Notes under the pieces: model-generated | Seen by the model: only the letters and a program-made list of their open reading frames with translations | Told to the model about the DNA's origin: nothing | Database searches by the model: none | Translations under genes and position numbers: made by a program | From: Nevskia sp. | GTDB taxonomy: Bacteria; Pseudomonadota; Gammaproteobacteria; Nevskiales; Nevskiaceae | DNA: 64,000 bases | Assembly: GCF_021732705.1 (NCBI RefSeq) | Contig: NZ_JAKFUM010000006.1 | Coordinates: 162,198-226,197 of the forward strand | Direction of reading: 5' to 3' | Part shown: piece after piece, positions 46,060 through 61,476 of the stretch | Layout: each line of letters opens with the position of its first letter | How positions within the stretch are numbered: the stretch's first letter is position 1

Positions 46060-46592
46060 GGCGTATTGCTCGGCGAATTCGATTGGGAGGAGGCGAGTGT
46101 GTGGTTGCCCTTGGCCATCAGCAAGCGGGCAAACACTTCGGCGTTGGTCGGCCCGAACGATCCGAGGTTGATCGAGCGCCGGGTGGATGGATCCGTCAGC
46201 ACCAGATAGCCGTTGGCCTGTGCGCTGAGCGTGAACGGCGGCTCCGAGCCGATGCCTTCGCGGCGACGCTCGCGCGCCAGGCCACGCAACGTGCCGCGCA
46301 GGAAGTTGTCGGCACCGGGCTTCACGGTATCGATCTCGAGACCATCGGCGACATCGATCACCGCGATGCTGCCGTCGGGCCGGTCTTCGAAGCGCAGGCT
46401 GCGGCTGGCGACCACCGCGTTCTGCGCGGCTTCCTGCTGGCTCAGTGCGTCAGTACCGGCCGCACCGCCGGACTGGATCCGGCTGACGGCGGCCAGCGCG
46501 AAGCTCAGCACCATGACCGAGCCGATCGCGAGCAGCATGACCCTCGGAAAGCGCTCGGGGACCTGGTTTTGCAGCGTCTGCGGCTCGTTCAT
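46056..46592 (-). CDS. puhC: Photosynthetic complex assembly protein PuhC
   Basis: A 178-residue protein from ATG 46592 with one N-terminal membrane anchor (about residues 17-40, [19 protein letters not shown]). A periplasmic domain follows with D-G-S-I-A-V-I-D and [14 protein letters not shown], typical of PuhC. It promotes assembly and proper arrangement of the RC-LH1 core. The order puhA-puhB-puhC supports the call. Confidence 0.88.
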   Translation of the reverse strand: MNEPQTLQNQVPERFPRVMLLAIGSVMVLSFALAAVSRIQSGGAAGTDALSQQEAAQNAVVASRSLRFEDRPDGSIAVIDVADGLEIDTVKPGADNFLRGTLRGLARERRREGIGSEPPFTLSAQANGYLVLTDPSTRRSINLGSFGPTNAEVFARLLMAKGNHTLASSQSNSPSNTP

Positions 46593-46635
46593 GGCGATAT
46601 CGGCTTCGAGTTTCTGGGAGGGTCGATCAGTGCGA

Positions 46636-47322
46636 TCAGTAACCGGCGGCCGACATCGCCGACGACGGCGCCGGCGCATGACGCGGCGTGGACTTGATCG
46701 CCACCTTCGGTGTCAGACCTTCCGTTTCGGCAGCAAGGGCATCGGCCAGCAGGCGCGCCACCTTCTGCGGCTCGGCTACGGACCGAAGCATCGGCTGCGT
46801 ACGCTTGAACTGCCACGGACGGGCATGCGGCCACAGGTGCAGATAGGCGATGTTCTCGCCTGCCTTGAACTGCAGCGGCAGGTCGCCCGTGCCTTCGCCG
46901 TTCATGCGCAGGCCTGCCGACTCGATCACCGTGAACGGGAAATTGAAGGTGATTTCGAGCACGACGCCGATCCGCATGACCACGCGCTTGTTGGTGATTG
47001 TGTAGTACGACGCCCGCGCGCTGAACCACGCCACGCCAGCCATCAGCCCCATGCCGGCGATTGCCAGCGGCGCCAGCCACAGCATGCCGATGGCGGCAGC
47101 GGCGAGGTCGCCGCCGCTGGCCAGCACCGAGATGCCGCGCGAGGCGATCAGGATCGAGAAGTAGATCGCCATCAGACGCCCGTAGTAGGCGCGCCAGAAC
47201 AGCGACTTCCACATCGGCGCGCCTTGCCACAGCACGCGCTCGCCTTCAGGCAGACGCCCCGGCAGCTCGCGCACCGGAACGCTGTTGAAGTCGTCGTGAT
47301 GGGCGTCGGAATGGCTGCTCAC
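46636..47322 (-). CDS. puhB: Photosynthetic complex assembly protein PuhB
   Basis: A 228-residue protein from GTG 47322, which overlaps the puhA stop by four bases. It has L-P-E-G-E-R-V-L-W-Q-G near residue 28, three hydrophobic spans (about 45-115), then a PH-like domain beginning Y-Y-T-I-T-N-K-R-V-V-M-R-I-G. It is needed for reaction centre assembly. 43 bp separate it from puhC. Confidence 0.9.
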   Translation of the reverse strand: MSSHSDAHHDDFNSVPVRELPGRLPEGERVLWQGAPMWKSLFWRAYYGRLMAIYFSILIASRGISVLASGGDLAAAAIGMLWLAPLAIAGMGLMAGVAWFSARASYYTITNKRVVMRIGVVLEITFNFPFTVIESAGLRMNGEGTGDLPLQFKAGENIAYLHLWPHARPWQFKRTQPMLRSVAEPQKVARLLADALAAETEGLTPKVAIKSTPRHAPAPSSAMSAAGY

Positions 47323-48092
47323 AGCAGCGGTCCGAGACGGTCGGCGGTGGCGTACAGCGTGCCGGCACCGTAGTAAGCCGAGATGACGTCTTCTTCGAGC
47401 AGGCTCACCTGTTCCGGCTGCTTGGTCGCCGGCACGTCGGCGAACTGACTGCCGAGAATCGCCAGGACCTTGATCGTGCCGTTGCCCTGCACCTTCGCGA
47501 AGTTGGACGGCAGCAGCACGCGGCGGCCTCCCTCGACTTCGATCTCGTAATAGCGGAACAGACGTTCGGAACGGTCGACCCAAATGTCGTAGACCTTGCC
47601 GCCGGCCTTGCCATCGGCACCAAACACGGACTTGCCACGCGGGTCCGGATCGCCTTCGGCCACGCCGTAGTCGCCATCGGCGCGCAGCGGGACGATCTTG
47701 ACCTGACCTTCGAACGTCATGTCCGGATGATCGTCGCGGTCAGCCCAGGCACCGGGGCCGATGCCGGCGAGCAGCGGGTTGCCGACCGGCACCAGCGGCG
47801 ATCCCGGATAACGGTCTGCCGGCTTGCCACCGACGGCCGGGGCCGGGCCAGCCTTCCATTCTTCCGGCACAGTCTTGGTCTTGCCGTGCGGCAGCAGGTA
47901 GGTCTTCGGATCAGGACGGCCGAACAGGCCTTCCTGCAGGCCGCTGGCCGAGCGATCGAGCGATTCCAGCGGATAGCCTTCGCGCTGGTTCTCGCGATGC
48001 AGATAGACGACCAGCGCGGCGAAAAAGGCCCAGAACAGATAGAGCACGACTTGTGCAATATCGATCGTCTGGGTGATGGCTCCGGTACTCAT
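47319..48092 (-). CDS. puhA: Photosynthetic reaction centre H subunit PuhA
   Basis: A 257-residue H subunit from ATG 48092. It has a single N-terminal membrane helix (IDIAQVVLYLFWAFFAALVV) followed by Y-L-H-R-E-N-Q-R-E-G-Y-P-L. The cytoplasmic barrel contains K-V-Y-D-I-W-V-D-R-S-E and V-L-L-P, and the end has I-S-A-Y-Y-G-A-G-T-L-Y-A. It caps L/M and shapes proton entry to QB. Overlaps lhaA and puhB by four bases each. Confidence 0.96.
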   Translation of the reverse strand: MSTGAITQTIDIAQVVLYLFWAFFAALVVYLHRENQREGYPLESLDRSASGLQEGLFGRPDPKTYLLPHGKTKTVPEEWKAGPAPAVGGKPADRYPGSPLVPVGNPLLAGIGPGAWADRDDHPDMTFEGQVKIVPLRADGDYGVAEGDPDPRGKSVFGADGKAGGKVYDIWVDRSERLFRYYEIEVEGGRRVLLPSNFAKVQGNGTIKVLAILGSQFADVPATKQPEQVSLLEEDVISAYYGAGTLYATADRLGPLL

Positions 48093-49555
48093 TGCACGAT
48101 CTCCTCTCGTAGATTCAGGGACTTCACGTTGTTCCAAAGTGCGTCTGCAGCGGCCAGCTCGGTGGCAGTCGGCGCGCTGCGGACCAGCGGTCCGATCGCG
48201 ACGAGTGTTGCGAACATCAGCAACAGTTCGACGGCGTAGACCGCCGTGTAGCCCACGCCAGGACCGGTGACGACCGGACCCAGTGCGCCAGCGGTGGCGA
48301 GATCGGCGACGCTGTCGCGGATCAGGCCGCTGACGGCGATGGCACTGCCGGCGGCGGTGGCCTGCACCGAACCCCAGATGCCGAGTGCCAGGCCGATCTG
48401 CGACCGCGGTGCGAAATTCATGGCGGCCGTCAGCGTGGCGTGCGCAAACAGACCGCTGCTGAAGCCGATCAGTGCCACACCCAGCGCGAACAGGCCGATG
48501 GATTGCAGCGGTGCAGCGAAGATGACGGTGACGAAGGCGCCGAGGCCCAGCGCGGCACCGAAGCCGGCGATGCGATAGGCATCGACTCCGCGACCGATCG
48601 CGCGTGCCGCCAGCACGAAGCCGGCCACGCCGCCGAAGGCCATGAAGGCGGTGAGGCCGGTCGTCGAGCCGACGGACAGGCCCAGCACTTCGCCGCCGAA
48701 CGGCTCCAGCAGGATGTCCTGCATTGAGAACGCGACCGTGCCAAGGCCAAGCGCCACGAGCCTGCGCACGGCATGACCGGTGCGGCTGAATGCTTCCCAG
48801 GATTCACGGAAGCTTGGCGTCGGCAGCTCGTGGGCGGTGCGCGACGGGTCGCGTGCTTCCTGCTTCCACAAGGCGATCACGTTCAGGATCATCGTCACGA
48901 CGGCCGTGCCCTGAATCACCTGCACCAGACGCAGCGGGCTGAAATCGGCGAGCAAGACGCCCAACACCAGCGCCGACGCCGCCATGCCGAACAGCAGCAT
49001 CGTGCACATCAGCGCAACGACGCGCGGCTGCGATTCGACCGGTGCCAGATCGGTGGCCAGCGCCAGGCCGACCGTCTGCGTCGTGTGCATGCCGGCGCCG
49101 ATCAGCAGGAAGGCGAGGGCGGCACCCACCTCGCCGATGATCGCCGGGCCAGCGCCCTTGCCGGTCATGACCAGCAGCGCGAACGGCATGATCGCGAGCC
49201 CGCCGAACTGCAGCAGCGAACCGAACCAGATGAACGGAACGCGCCGCCACCCGAGGAAAGACTTGTGCGTGTCCGAACGGAAGCCGATCAGCGCACGGAA
49301 CGGCGCGAACAGCAGCGGCAGCGCCACCATCAGCCCGACCAGCAAGGCCGAGACTTTCAGCTCGACGATCATCACCCGATTCAGCGTGCCGATCAGCAGC
49401 GTGATCGCCATGCCGACAGACACCTGAAACAGCGACAGCCGCAGCAGCCGCGGCAGCGGCAGCTCCGGCGTCGCAGCATCGGCGAACGGCAGGAAGCGCG
49501 AAGACACGCGCATCCAGCTCGTTGCCAGTTTCGGGCGTTCGGGCACGGGGTTCAT
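48089..49555 (-). CDS. lhaA: LH1 assembly protein LhaA (PucC/BCD-family MFS)
   Basis: A 488-residue protein from ATG 49555 with about 12 membrane helices. It has the PucC-family patterns L-N-R-V-M-I-V-E-L, F-R-A-L-I-G-F-R-S-D-T-H and F-S-M-Q-D-I-L-L-E-P-F-G-G-E-V-L. LhaA helps insert bacteriochlorophyll or LH1 polypeptides. It lies between bchM and puhA with four-base overlaps on both sides. Confidence 0.93.
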   Translation of the reverse strand: MNPVPERPKLATSWMRVSSRFLPFADAATPELPLPRLLRLSLFQVSVGMAITLLIGTLNRVMIVELKVSALLVGLMVALPLLFAPFRALIGFRSDTHKSFLGWRRVPFIWFGSLLQFGGLAIMPFALLVMTGKGAGPAIIGEVGAALAFLLIGAGMHTTQTVGLALATDLAPVESQPRVVALMCTMLLFGMAASALVLGVLLADFSPLRLVQVIQGTAVVTMILNVIALWKQEARDPSRTAHELPTPSFRESWEAFSRTGHAVRRLVALGLGTVAFSMQDILLEPFGGEVLGLSVGSTTGLTAFMAFGGVAGFVLAARAIGRGVDAYRIAGFGAALGLGAFVTVIFAAPLQSIGLFALGVALIGFSSGLFAHATLTAAMNFAPRSQIGLALGIWGSVQATAAGSAIAVSGLIRDSVADLATAGALGPVVTGPGVGYTAVYAVELLLMFATLVAIGPLVRSAPTATELAAADALWNNVKSLNLREEIVQ

Positions 49556-50264
49556 GCGCGGACCAGTTCGCAGGCCTGAGACTTGTAGAAGCCGCTGGTG
49601 ACGAGGCGCGTCTGGCTGAAGCGCCAGTCCGCTGCCACCGGTCGCTGCCGGATCAGCGTGCACAGGGTCATCGCCGTCACCGGCACGATCGCAGGCGCGC
49701 GGTCGCCGCGCGGGAAGATCTTGCCGACGTTGTGCATCACGGTCAGCAACGGCGTCTTCGGCGCGAACGTGAACAGCACCCCGCGCCGAGTCCGGGCCAT
49801 CAGGGTTTCCAGCGTGGCGACGATATCGTTCGCGCCGTAGTGGATCAGCGAATCCATGCCGACCACGTAATCGAAGCTGCCGAGAGCCGGGTTCAGCATG
49901 TCGCCGACGTGGAACTCGATCCGGCCGCTGCCGAGGTCGGCCGGCACGCGTTCGCGGGCGACGTTGACCAGATTGGCGGCCAGATCGATGGCGATGACCT
50001 CCGCGCCGCGCCGCGCTGCTTCGACCGACAGGGCCCCGGTTCCGCAGCCGGCATCGAGCAGGCGCAGGCCGTTCATGTCGGCCGGCAGCCAGCTCAGCAG
50101 CGTGTTGCGCATCTCGTCACGGCCGGCACGCACCGTTTCGCGGATGCGGCTGACCTTGGCGGTCGACGTCAGCTTGGCCCAGGTATCGGCCGCGGTGCGG
50201 TCGAAATAGGTTTCGAGCTGCCCGCGGCGCTCGACATAGCTGTTCCGGGTCGGTGCGGCGCTCA

Positions 50265-50265
<1 letters not shown>
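49552..50265 (-). CDS. bchM: Mg-protoporphyrin IX O-methyltransferase BchM
   Basis: A 237-residue SAM methyltransferase. N-terminal Y-F-D-R-T-A-A-D-T-W, SAM motif LLDAGCGTGALSVEAARRG near residue 68, then G-x-F-D-Y-V-V-G-M-D-S-L-I-H-Y. It methylates the C13 propionate of Mg-protoporphyrin, the substrate-forming step for AcsF. ATG 50265 shares one base with the bchL stop; a GTG three bases upstream is the alternative. Confidence 0.94.
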
Positions 50266-54938
<4,673 letters not shown>

Positions 54939-54964
<26 letters not shown>

Positions 54965-56570
54965 CGTAGAGCGCCTCGACAGTGATGACGCGGACGCCGT
55001 GATCCCGGGCATAAGCCTCGGTATTGCGACGCGCCTTGCCACGCACAAAGAACGGAATCTTGCCGAGCTCTTTCTCGCCCTCGGCGGACCAGACCGGCTG
55101 GCCGTTCCACGGCGCGTCGGCTTCGGCCACGGCGAGCTCGGGCGCTGCGCTGGCCGCGGCGGCTGCGAGCGCCTCGACAGGCATGGTCGGCATCTGCGCG
55201 GCAGCGTCGACCCGGCGCTCCGAGACGGCACCTCCGAGGTGCGACGGCGCGGCTTCCGGATGGAACTCGAAGTCTTCGCGGAACATGCCGAGCAGGTGCT
55301 CTTCGAGCCCCATCATCAGCGGGTGGACCCAGGTATCGAACAGCACGTTGGCGCCTTCGAAACCCATCTGCGGCGAATAGCGCGCCGGGTAGTCCTGCAC
55401 GTGCACCGGCGCCGAGATCACCGCGCACGGCACGCCGAGGCGCTTGGCGATGTGGCGCTCCATCTGGGTGCCGAGCAGCAGCTCGACATTCAGCTCGGCG
55501 ATCCTGGCTTCGACCTCGAGGTAGTCCTCGGTGATCAGGGCCTCGACGCCGTAGAGCTTCGCGGCTTCGCGAACTTCGCGGGCGAACTCGCGGCTGTAGG
55601 TGCCGATACCGACCACAGTGAAACCCAGTTCGCGGCTGGCGATGCGGGCGGCGGCCACGGCGTGCGTGGCGTCGCCGAAGACGAAGACGCGCTTGCCGGT
55701 GAGATAGGTCGAGTCGACCGACTTCGCGTACCAGGTCGCGCGGCGATTCGCATCGTCAAGGGTGGCGGTCGGGTCGATGCCGGCGAGGGTGGCGACTTCG
55801 CGAATGAACTCGCAGGTGGCACCGGTGCCGATCGGCACGGTCTTGACCATCGGCTGGCCGAAGTTGCGCAGCAGCCAGCCGGCCGCCTGCTGGGCGGTTT
55901 CCGGATACAGCACGATGTTGAAGTCGGCGTCGCCTAGTCGCGCCAGATCGGCGGCGGTGGCATCGAGCGGGGCAATCACGTTGATCTCGACGCCCATCCG
56001 CGCCAGCAGGCCGCTGATCTCGGTGACATCGTCGCGATGACGGAAGCCGAGCGCCGTGGGGCCGAGCAGGTTGCAGCGGGCCTTGCGGCCGGCTTCGCGT
56101 TCGCGCTTCTGCCCTGGTGGCGGAACGTGCGGTCCGGCCAACGCCCGAACCAGCTGGTAGAACGTCTCGGCCGCGCCCCAGTTTTCCTTCTTCTGGTACG
56201 ACGGCAGCTCCAGCGCCACGACCGGGATCGGCAGGTTCAGCGCTTCGGACAGGCCGCCCGGGTCGTCCTGAATCAGCTCGGCCGTGCACGAGGCCCCGAC
56301 CAGCATCGCCTTCGGCTGGAAGCGCTCGAAGGCATCGCGCGCGGCGTCCTGAAACAGCTGCGCGGTGTCGCCACCGAGGTCACGGGCCTGGAACGTGGTG
56401 TAGGTGACCGGCGGGCGACGGGTGCGCCGCTCAATCATCGTGAACAGCAGATCGGCGTAGGTATCGCCCTGCGGCGCGTGCAGGACGTAATGCACATCCT
56501 TCATCGCGGTGGCGATGCGCATCGCCCCGACATGCGGCGGTCCTTCGTAGGTCCAGAGCGTCAGTTGCAT
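54939..56570 (-). CDS. bchB: Light-independent protochlorophyllide reductase subunit B
   Basis: A 543-residue NifK-like subunit. [20 protein letters not shown] at the start, [10 protein letters not shown] and L-V-G-A-S-C-T-A-E in the cluster region, and [12 protein letters not shown] near residue 400. A C-terminal domain with the [15 protein letters not shown] motif closes it. It forms the DPOR catalytic unit with BchN. Confidence 0.97.
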
Positions 56571-56571
56571 G

Positions 56572-58397
<1,826 letters not shown>

Positions 58398-58432
58398 GCC
58401 TTTCTCTCCGCAGTGGGTGAGGCCTTGGAGTG

Positions 58433-58461
58433 AATCTAGTCCGGCGGTTCAGGACTGTCAA
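58433..58461 (-). promoter_or_regulatory. Sigma-70-type promoter of bchF
   Basis: On the minus strand TTGACA (58461-58456), a 17-bp spacer and TAGATT (58438-58433), about 36 bp before the bchF ATG. The -35 is the right arm of a PpsR-type palindrome. The -10 sequence is the same as at bchG. Confidence 0.72.
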
Positions 58462-58489
58462 CTAAAATTGACGTAATCAAAACGTGACA
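58456..58489. promoter_or_regulatory. PpsR/CrtJ-type sites at bchF
   Basis: TGTCAACTAAAATTGACG (58456-58473) and CGTAATCAAAACGTGACA (58472-58489) each match TGT-N12-ACA with one base off. They overlap by two bases, unlike the spaced pairs at the crt promoters. Binding to the first would cover the -35 box. Confidence 0.6.
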
Positions 58490-58707
58490 TTTGGAAAAGC
58501 CTGTGCAAAGCTCCGGTCAGTGGCTTTGACCGGTCTTGGGTTCGGGCGCAAGATTGCTCATCGCCTTAGTGAAGCAAGGTGTATGTCCCCGTAGCATCAA
58601 ACCTCTGCACCATGCGTGATTGGGCACGGCGACATCAGATCGCCATACCCGACATCGTCGATGCTCCGGGACTCTGCAAAGCGTTTTGATTTGGGAGAAA
58701 AAATCAA

Positions 58708-59622
58708 ATGCTAAGGCTGACGGGGGCGGGATTGACGGCGACAACGACACGGGGCTTGCGTCCCGACGCATCGGACAGTGGGGTCTCCAGTCCGGATGCG
58801 GCGGCGAGCTGGATGCTGGACAAGCGGACTGACCGGCCCTTCGAGCCGCTCATCCGCACCATCGAAGGCGAAATCATTCCGAGGCTGCTGCTCGCCCACA
58901 AGGGCGTCGGCACGCTGTCGACCGACCATGCGCACGCCGGCCTGCTGCCGACGGCCGAGCACGTCATCGAGTTCACCAGCCTGGTCCTGTCGCACGATGC
59001 CGCTGCCGCTTGCGGCTACATGGAGGCCATGCTCGATCAGGGCTATCTGATCGAGACCCTGTACCTCGACCTGCTGGCACCCGCGGCCCGCCACCTTGGA
59101 GTGCAGTGGGAGCAGGATCTTTGCGACTTCGTCGAAGTGACGATGGCGCTGGGCCGGCTGCAGCACGTCATCCGCGAGTTCAGCGCCGTCTTCCGCGACA
59201 GCGACATCGACGGCGATCGCGACCCGCAGGCCTGCCGTCGTGTCCTGCTGACGCCGGCACCGGGCGAACAGCATTCGCTGGGTCTGATGATGGTGAAGGA
59301 GTTCTTCATCCGCAGCGGTTGGGATGTGCAGGGCGGGCCCGGCATGGTGCATCAGGAGGTCTGTCCGCTGGTGTCGGCCGAGTGGTTCGACAGCGTCGGC
59401 ATCTCGGTCGGCATCGATGGCCATCTCGACGGACTTGCGACCTGGCTGCGGAACATCCGGAGTGCTTTGCGCAACCCCGAGCTTGTTATTCTTGTGGGCG
59501 GACCGAAGTTTGCAGAGAACCCGGAGCTCGCAGCAGCCGTCGGTGCCGATGGCACCGCGATTGATGCCCGGGGCGCCGTCGAACAGGCGGGAATCAAGGT
59601 TTCACAACGTCAGCGGCGCTGA
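58708..59622 (+). CDS. aerR: B12-binding photosynthesis regulator AerR/PpaA
   Basis: A 304-residue protein with a methionine-synthase-like helical B12 cap (about residues 80-160; H-L-G-V-Q-W-E-Q-D then V-E-V-T-M-A-L-G-R). A cobalamin-binding domain follows, with His189 in APGEQHSLGLMM as the probable lower ligand and L-V-I-L-V-G-G-P-K-F at the end. AerR/PpaA binds hydroxycobalamin under light and antagonises PpsR/CrtJ. It lies directly upstream of ppsR, as in other purple bacteria. The first 40 residues look unstructured. Confidence 0.9.
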   Translation: MLRLTGAGLTATTTRGLRPDASDSGVSSPDAAASWMLDKRTDRPFEPLIRTIEGEIIPRLLLAHKGVGTLSTDHAHAGLLPTAEHVIEFTSLVLSHDAAAACGYMEAMLDQGYLIETLYLDLLAPAARHLGVQWEQDLCDFVEVTMALGRLQHVIREFSAVFRDSDIDGDRDPQACRRVLLTPAPGEQHSLGLMMVKEFFIRSGWDVQGGPGMVHQEVCPLVSAEWFDSVGISVGIDGHLDGLATWLRNIRSALRNPELVILVGGPKFAENPELAAAVGADGTAIDARGAVEQAGIKVSQRQRR

Positions 59623-59720
59623 ACGAGGCGGCCGCATCGGGCTGCGTCGAACGTCGGCCAACAATACTTCCACAAGCCGAGAGGCTGCCCGTCATCGATG
59701 ATCAGAAAGGAGCCCCGGCC

Positions 59721-61142
59721 GTGAATCAGACGCAGCCTTCGGGCGGCAGGCTGGGTGAACTGGATGCCGAATCGGCATCGAATCTGATCGCCGCCGCTGC
59801 CGATGTCGCGCTCGTGCTCGACGGCGATGGCGTGATCCGGGATGTCGCGCTGGGCAGCGACGACATGATGCTCGAAGGCTGCCGGAAGTGGATCGGCCAG
59901 CCATGGGCGGAAACCGTCACGCTCGAAAGTCGCGGCAAGGTCGAAACCCTGCTGCGCGACGCGGCGTCGAAGGCGGATCGCCGCTGGCGCCAGGTCAATC
60001 ATCCGTCGGCACGCGGCAACGATGTACCGGTGCTGTACTCGGCCGTGCAGGTCGGCAGCGGCGGGCAGGTGGTCGCGTTCGGACGCGATCTTCGTCCGAG
60101 CGCGCAGCTGCAGCAGCGGCTGGTCGATGCCCAGCAGTCGATGGAACGCGACTACTGGCGCCTGCGCCATGTCGAGACGCGCTACCGGCTGCTGTTCCAG
60201 TCGTCGCTCGAAGCGGTGCTGATCGTCGATGCCGTCAACCTGAAGGTGGTTGAAGCCAATCCGGCGGCCGGCAGTCTGCTCGGCGAGGTGTCGCGCAAGG
60301 TCGTCGGCCGCAGCTTTCCGGAAGGCTTCGATGCCGACAGCACACAGGCCATCGGCGTGCTGCTGGCGCGGGCGAGGGCGGTCGGGCGCGGCGAGGACAC
60401 CCGCGTGCGGCTGACCACCGATGCCCGCGAATTCCTGATCGCCGCCTCGTTGTTCTCGCAGGAAAACGGCTCGTTCTTTCTGGTGCGGTTGTCGCCGGTG
60501 CGCGGCGATGGCGCCGAGTCGACCGTCCCGCGGTCGATCGTCAAGGTCATGGAAAGCGTGCCTGACGGCTTCGTCGTCACCGACCTTGAAGGTCAGGTGC
60601 TGACCGCCAATCGCGCGTTCGTCGATCTGGTGCAGGCGGCCAGCGAAGGCCAGCTGCGCGGCGAATCGCTGGAGCGCTGGCTGGGACGTTCCGGTGTCGA
60701 TTTCAGCGTGCTGGTCGGCAGCCTGCGCCAGCATGGATCGGTGCGACTGTTCTCGACCGTGCTGCGCGGCGAGCATGGCTCGATGGCCGATGTCGAAGTG
60801 TCCGGCGTGGCCGTGCCGCAGGGCGAGCCGCCGTGCTTCGGCTTCACCATCCGTGATGTCGGCCGGCGCGTGACGACGGTCAGCGCCCGCGTGGCGCAGG
60901 AGCTGCCACGCTCGGCCAATCAGCTGACCGAGCTGGTCGGACGCGTGTCGCTGAAGGAACTGGTTCGCGAGTCGACCGACCTGATCGAGAAGCTCTGCAT
61001 CGAGGCCGCGCTGGAACTGACGCGCGACAACCGCGCCTCCGCCGCCGAAATGCTCGGCCTGAGCCGTCAGAGCCTGTACGTGAAGCTGCGTCGCTACGGT
61101 CTCGGCGACCTCGGTCCCGACGAGCCGGAACCCGCTGCGTGA
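59721..61142 (+). CDS. ppsR: Redox-responsive photosynthesis repressor PpsR/CrtJ
   Basis: A 473-residue protein from GTG 59721 (AAAGGAG 10 bases upstream). An N-terminal PAS-like domain, a Q-linker helix near residues 135-155, two further PAS domains (about 160-270 and 280-390) and a C-terminal Fis-type HTH, ASAAEMLGLSRQSLYVKLRR. Cys426 at the head of the HTH (EKLCIEAALEL) corresponds to Cys420 of CrtJ; the other cysteines are at 54 and 372. It should bind the TGT-N12-ACA sites found across this cluster and repress under oxygen. Confidence 0.95.
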   Translation: MNQTQPSGGRLGELDAESASNLIAAAADVALVLDGDGVIRDVALGSDDMMLEGCRKWIGQPWAETVTLESRGKVETLLRDAASKADRRWRQVNHPSARGNDVPVLYSAVQVGSGGQVVAFGRDLRPSAQLQQRLVDAQQSMERDYWRLRHVETRYRLLFQSSLEAVLIVDAVNLKVVEANPAAGSLLGEVSRKVVGRSFPEGFDADSTQAIGVLLARARAVGRGEDTRVRLTTDAREFLIAASLFSQENGSFFLVRLSPVRGDGAESTVPRSIVKVMESVPDGFVVTDLEGQVLTANRAFVDLVQAASEGQLRGESLERWLGRSGVDFSVLVGSLRQHGSVRLFSTVLRGEHGSMADVEVSGVAVPQGEPPCFGFTIRDVGRRVTTVSARVAQELPRSANQLTELVGRVSLKELVRESTDLIEKLCIEAALELTRDNRASAAEMLGLSRQSLYVKLRRYGLGDLGPDEPEPAA

Positions 61143-61152
61143 TCGTTCCGTG

Positions 61153-61281
61153 ATGACCTTTCTGGGCGTGCCGGTGTTCGAGTGGGCCGGTCTCGCTCTG
61201 GCTCTCGGGCTCGGTCTGGAAGCCTGGTGGTCGATGCGCAAGCCGTCGTCGTCGGACGAGCAGGACGACCACAAGCCGTGA
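61153..61281 (+). CDS. Small single-span membrane protein after ppsR
   Basis: A 42-residue frame beginning ATG 61153 (GTG 61150 is also possible), 10 bp after ppsR. The sequence starts MTFLGVPVFEWAGLALALGL, continues into G-L-E-A-W-W-S-M-R-K-P and ends in an acidic S-S-D-E-Q-D-D-H-K-P tail. One membrane helix with a Glu near its inner end is predicted. Its layout resembles the protein after crtB (29697). Function unknown; the size makes it less certain as a gene. Confidence 0.5.
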   Translation: MTFLGVPVFEWAGLALALGLGLEAWWSMRKPSSSDEQDDHKP

Positions 61282-61393
61282 CCGGCGACTGGCCCGTCTG
61301 GCTCGGTGCATTCGCCGCTTCGACGCCCCCGATCCCGGTTCGAATCGAGACGGTTTCGCCATCGCGGGCTGGGCTGCCGTTTGATTTTTCCTA

Positions 61394-61425
61394 TTGACAC
61401 TTGGTAGTGTAAATTTAGATTGACG
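61394..61425 (+). promoter_or_regulatory. bchG promoter with PpsR/CrtJ-type site
   Basis: TTGACA (61394-61399), a 16-bp spacer and TAGATT (61416-61421). TGTAAATTTAGATTGACG (61408-61425) is a TGT-N12-ACA-type site with one base off, covering the -10 box. The start codon of bchG is about 52 bp downstream. Confidence 0.65.
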
Positions 61426-61476
61426 GTTTTCCCGGGCTGTGCGAGTCTCGCCGCAGGCACTCGTTCCGGGAAACCC

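Larger units (their letters stand above)
58398..58707. other. Divergent bchF/aerR intergenic region
   Basis: A 310-bp gap. The bchF side carries a clear promoter and PpsR-type sites (58433-58489). On the aerR side only a weak TTGACC-N18-AAGATT candidate (58526-58555) was found. No gene is evident. Confidence 0.5.

Noticed and set aside
61420-61476. TTG 61420 as the bchG start
   Set aside because: It falls within the -10/PpsR-site region; ATG 61477 gives the normal family start.
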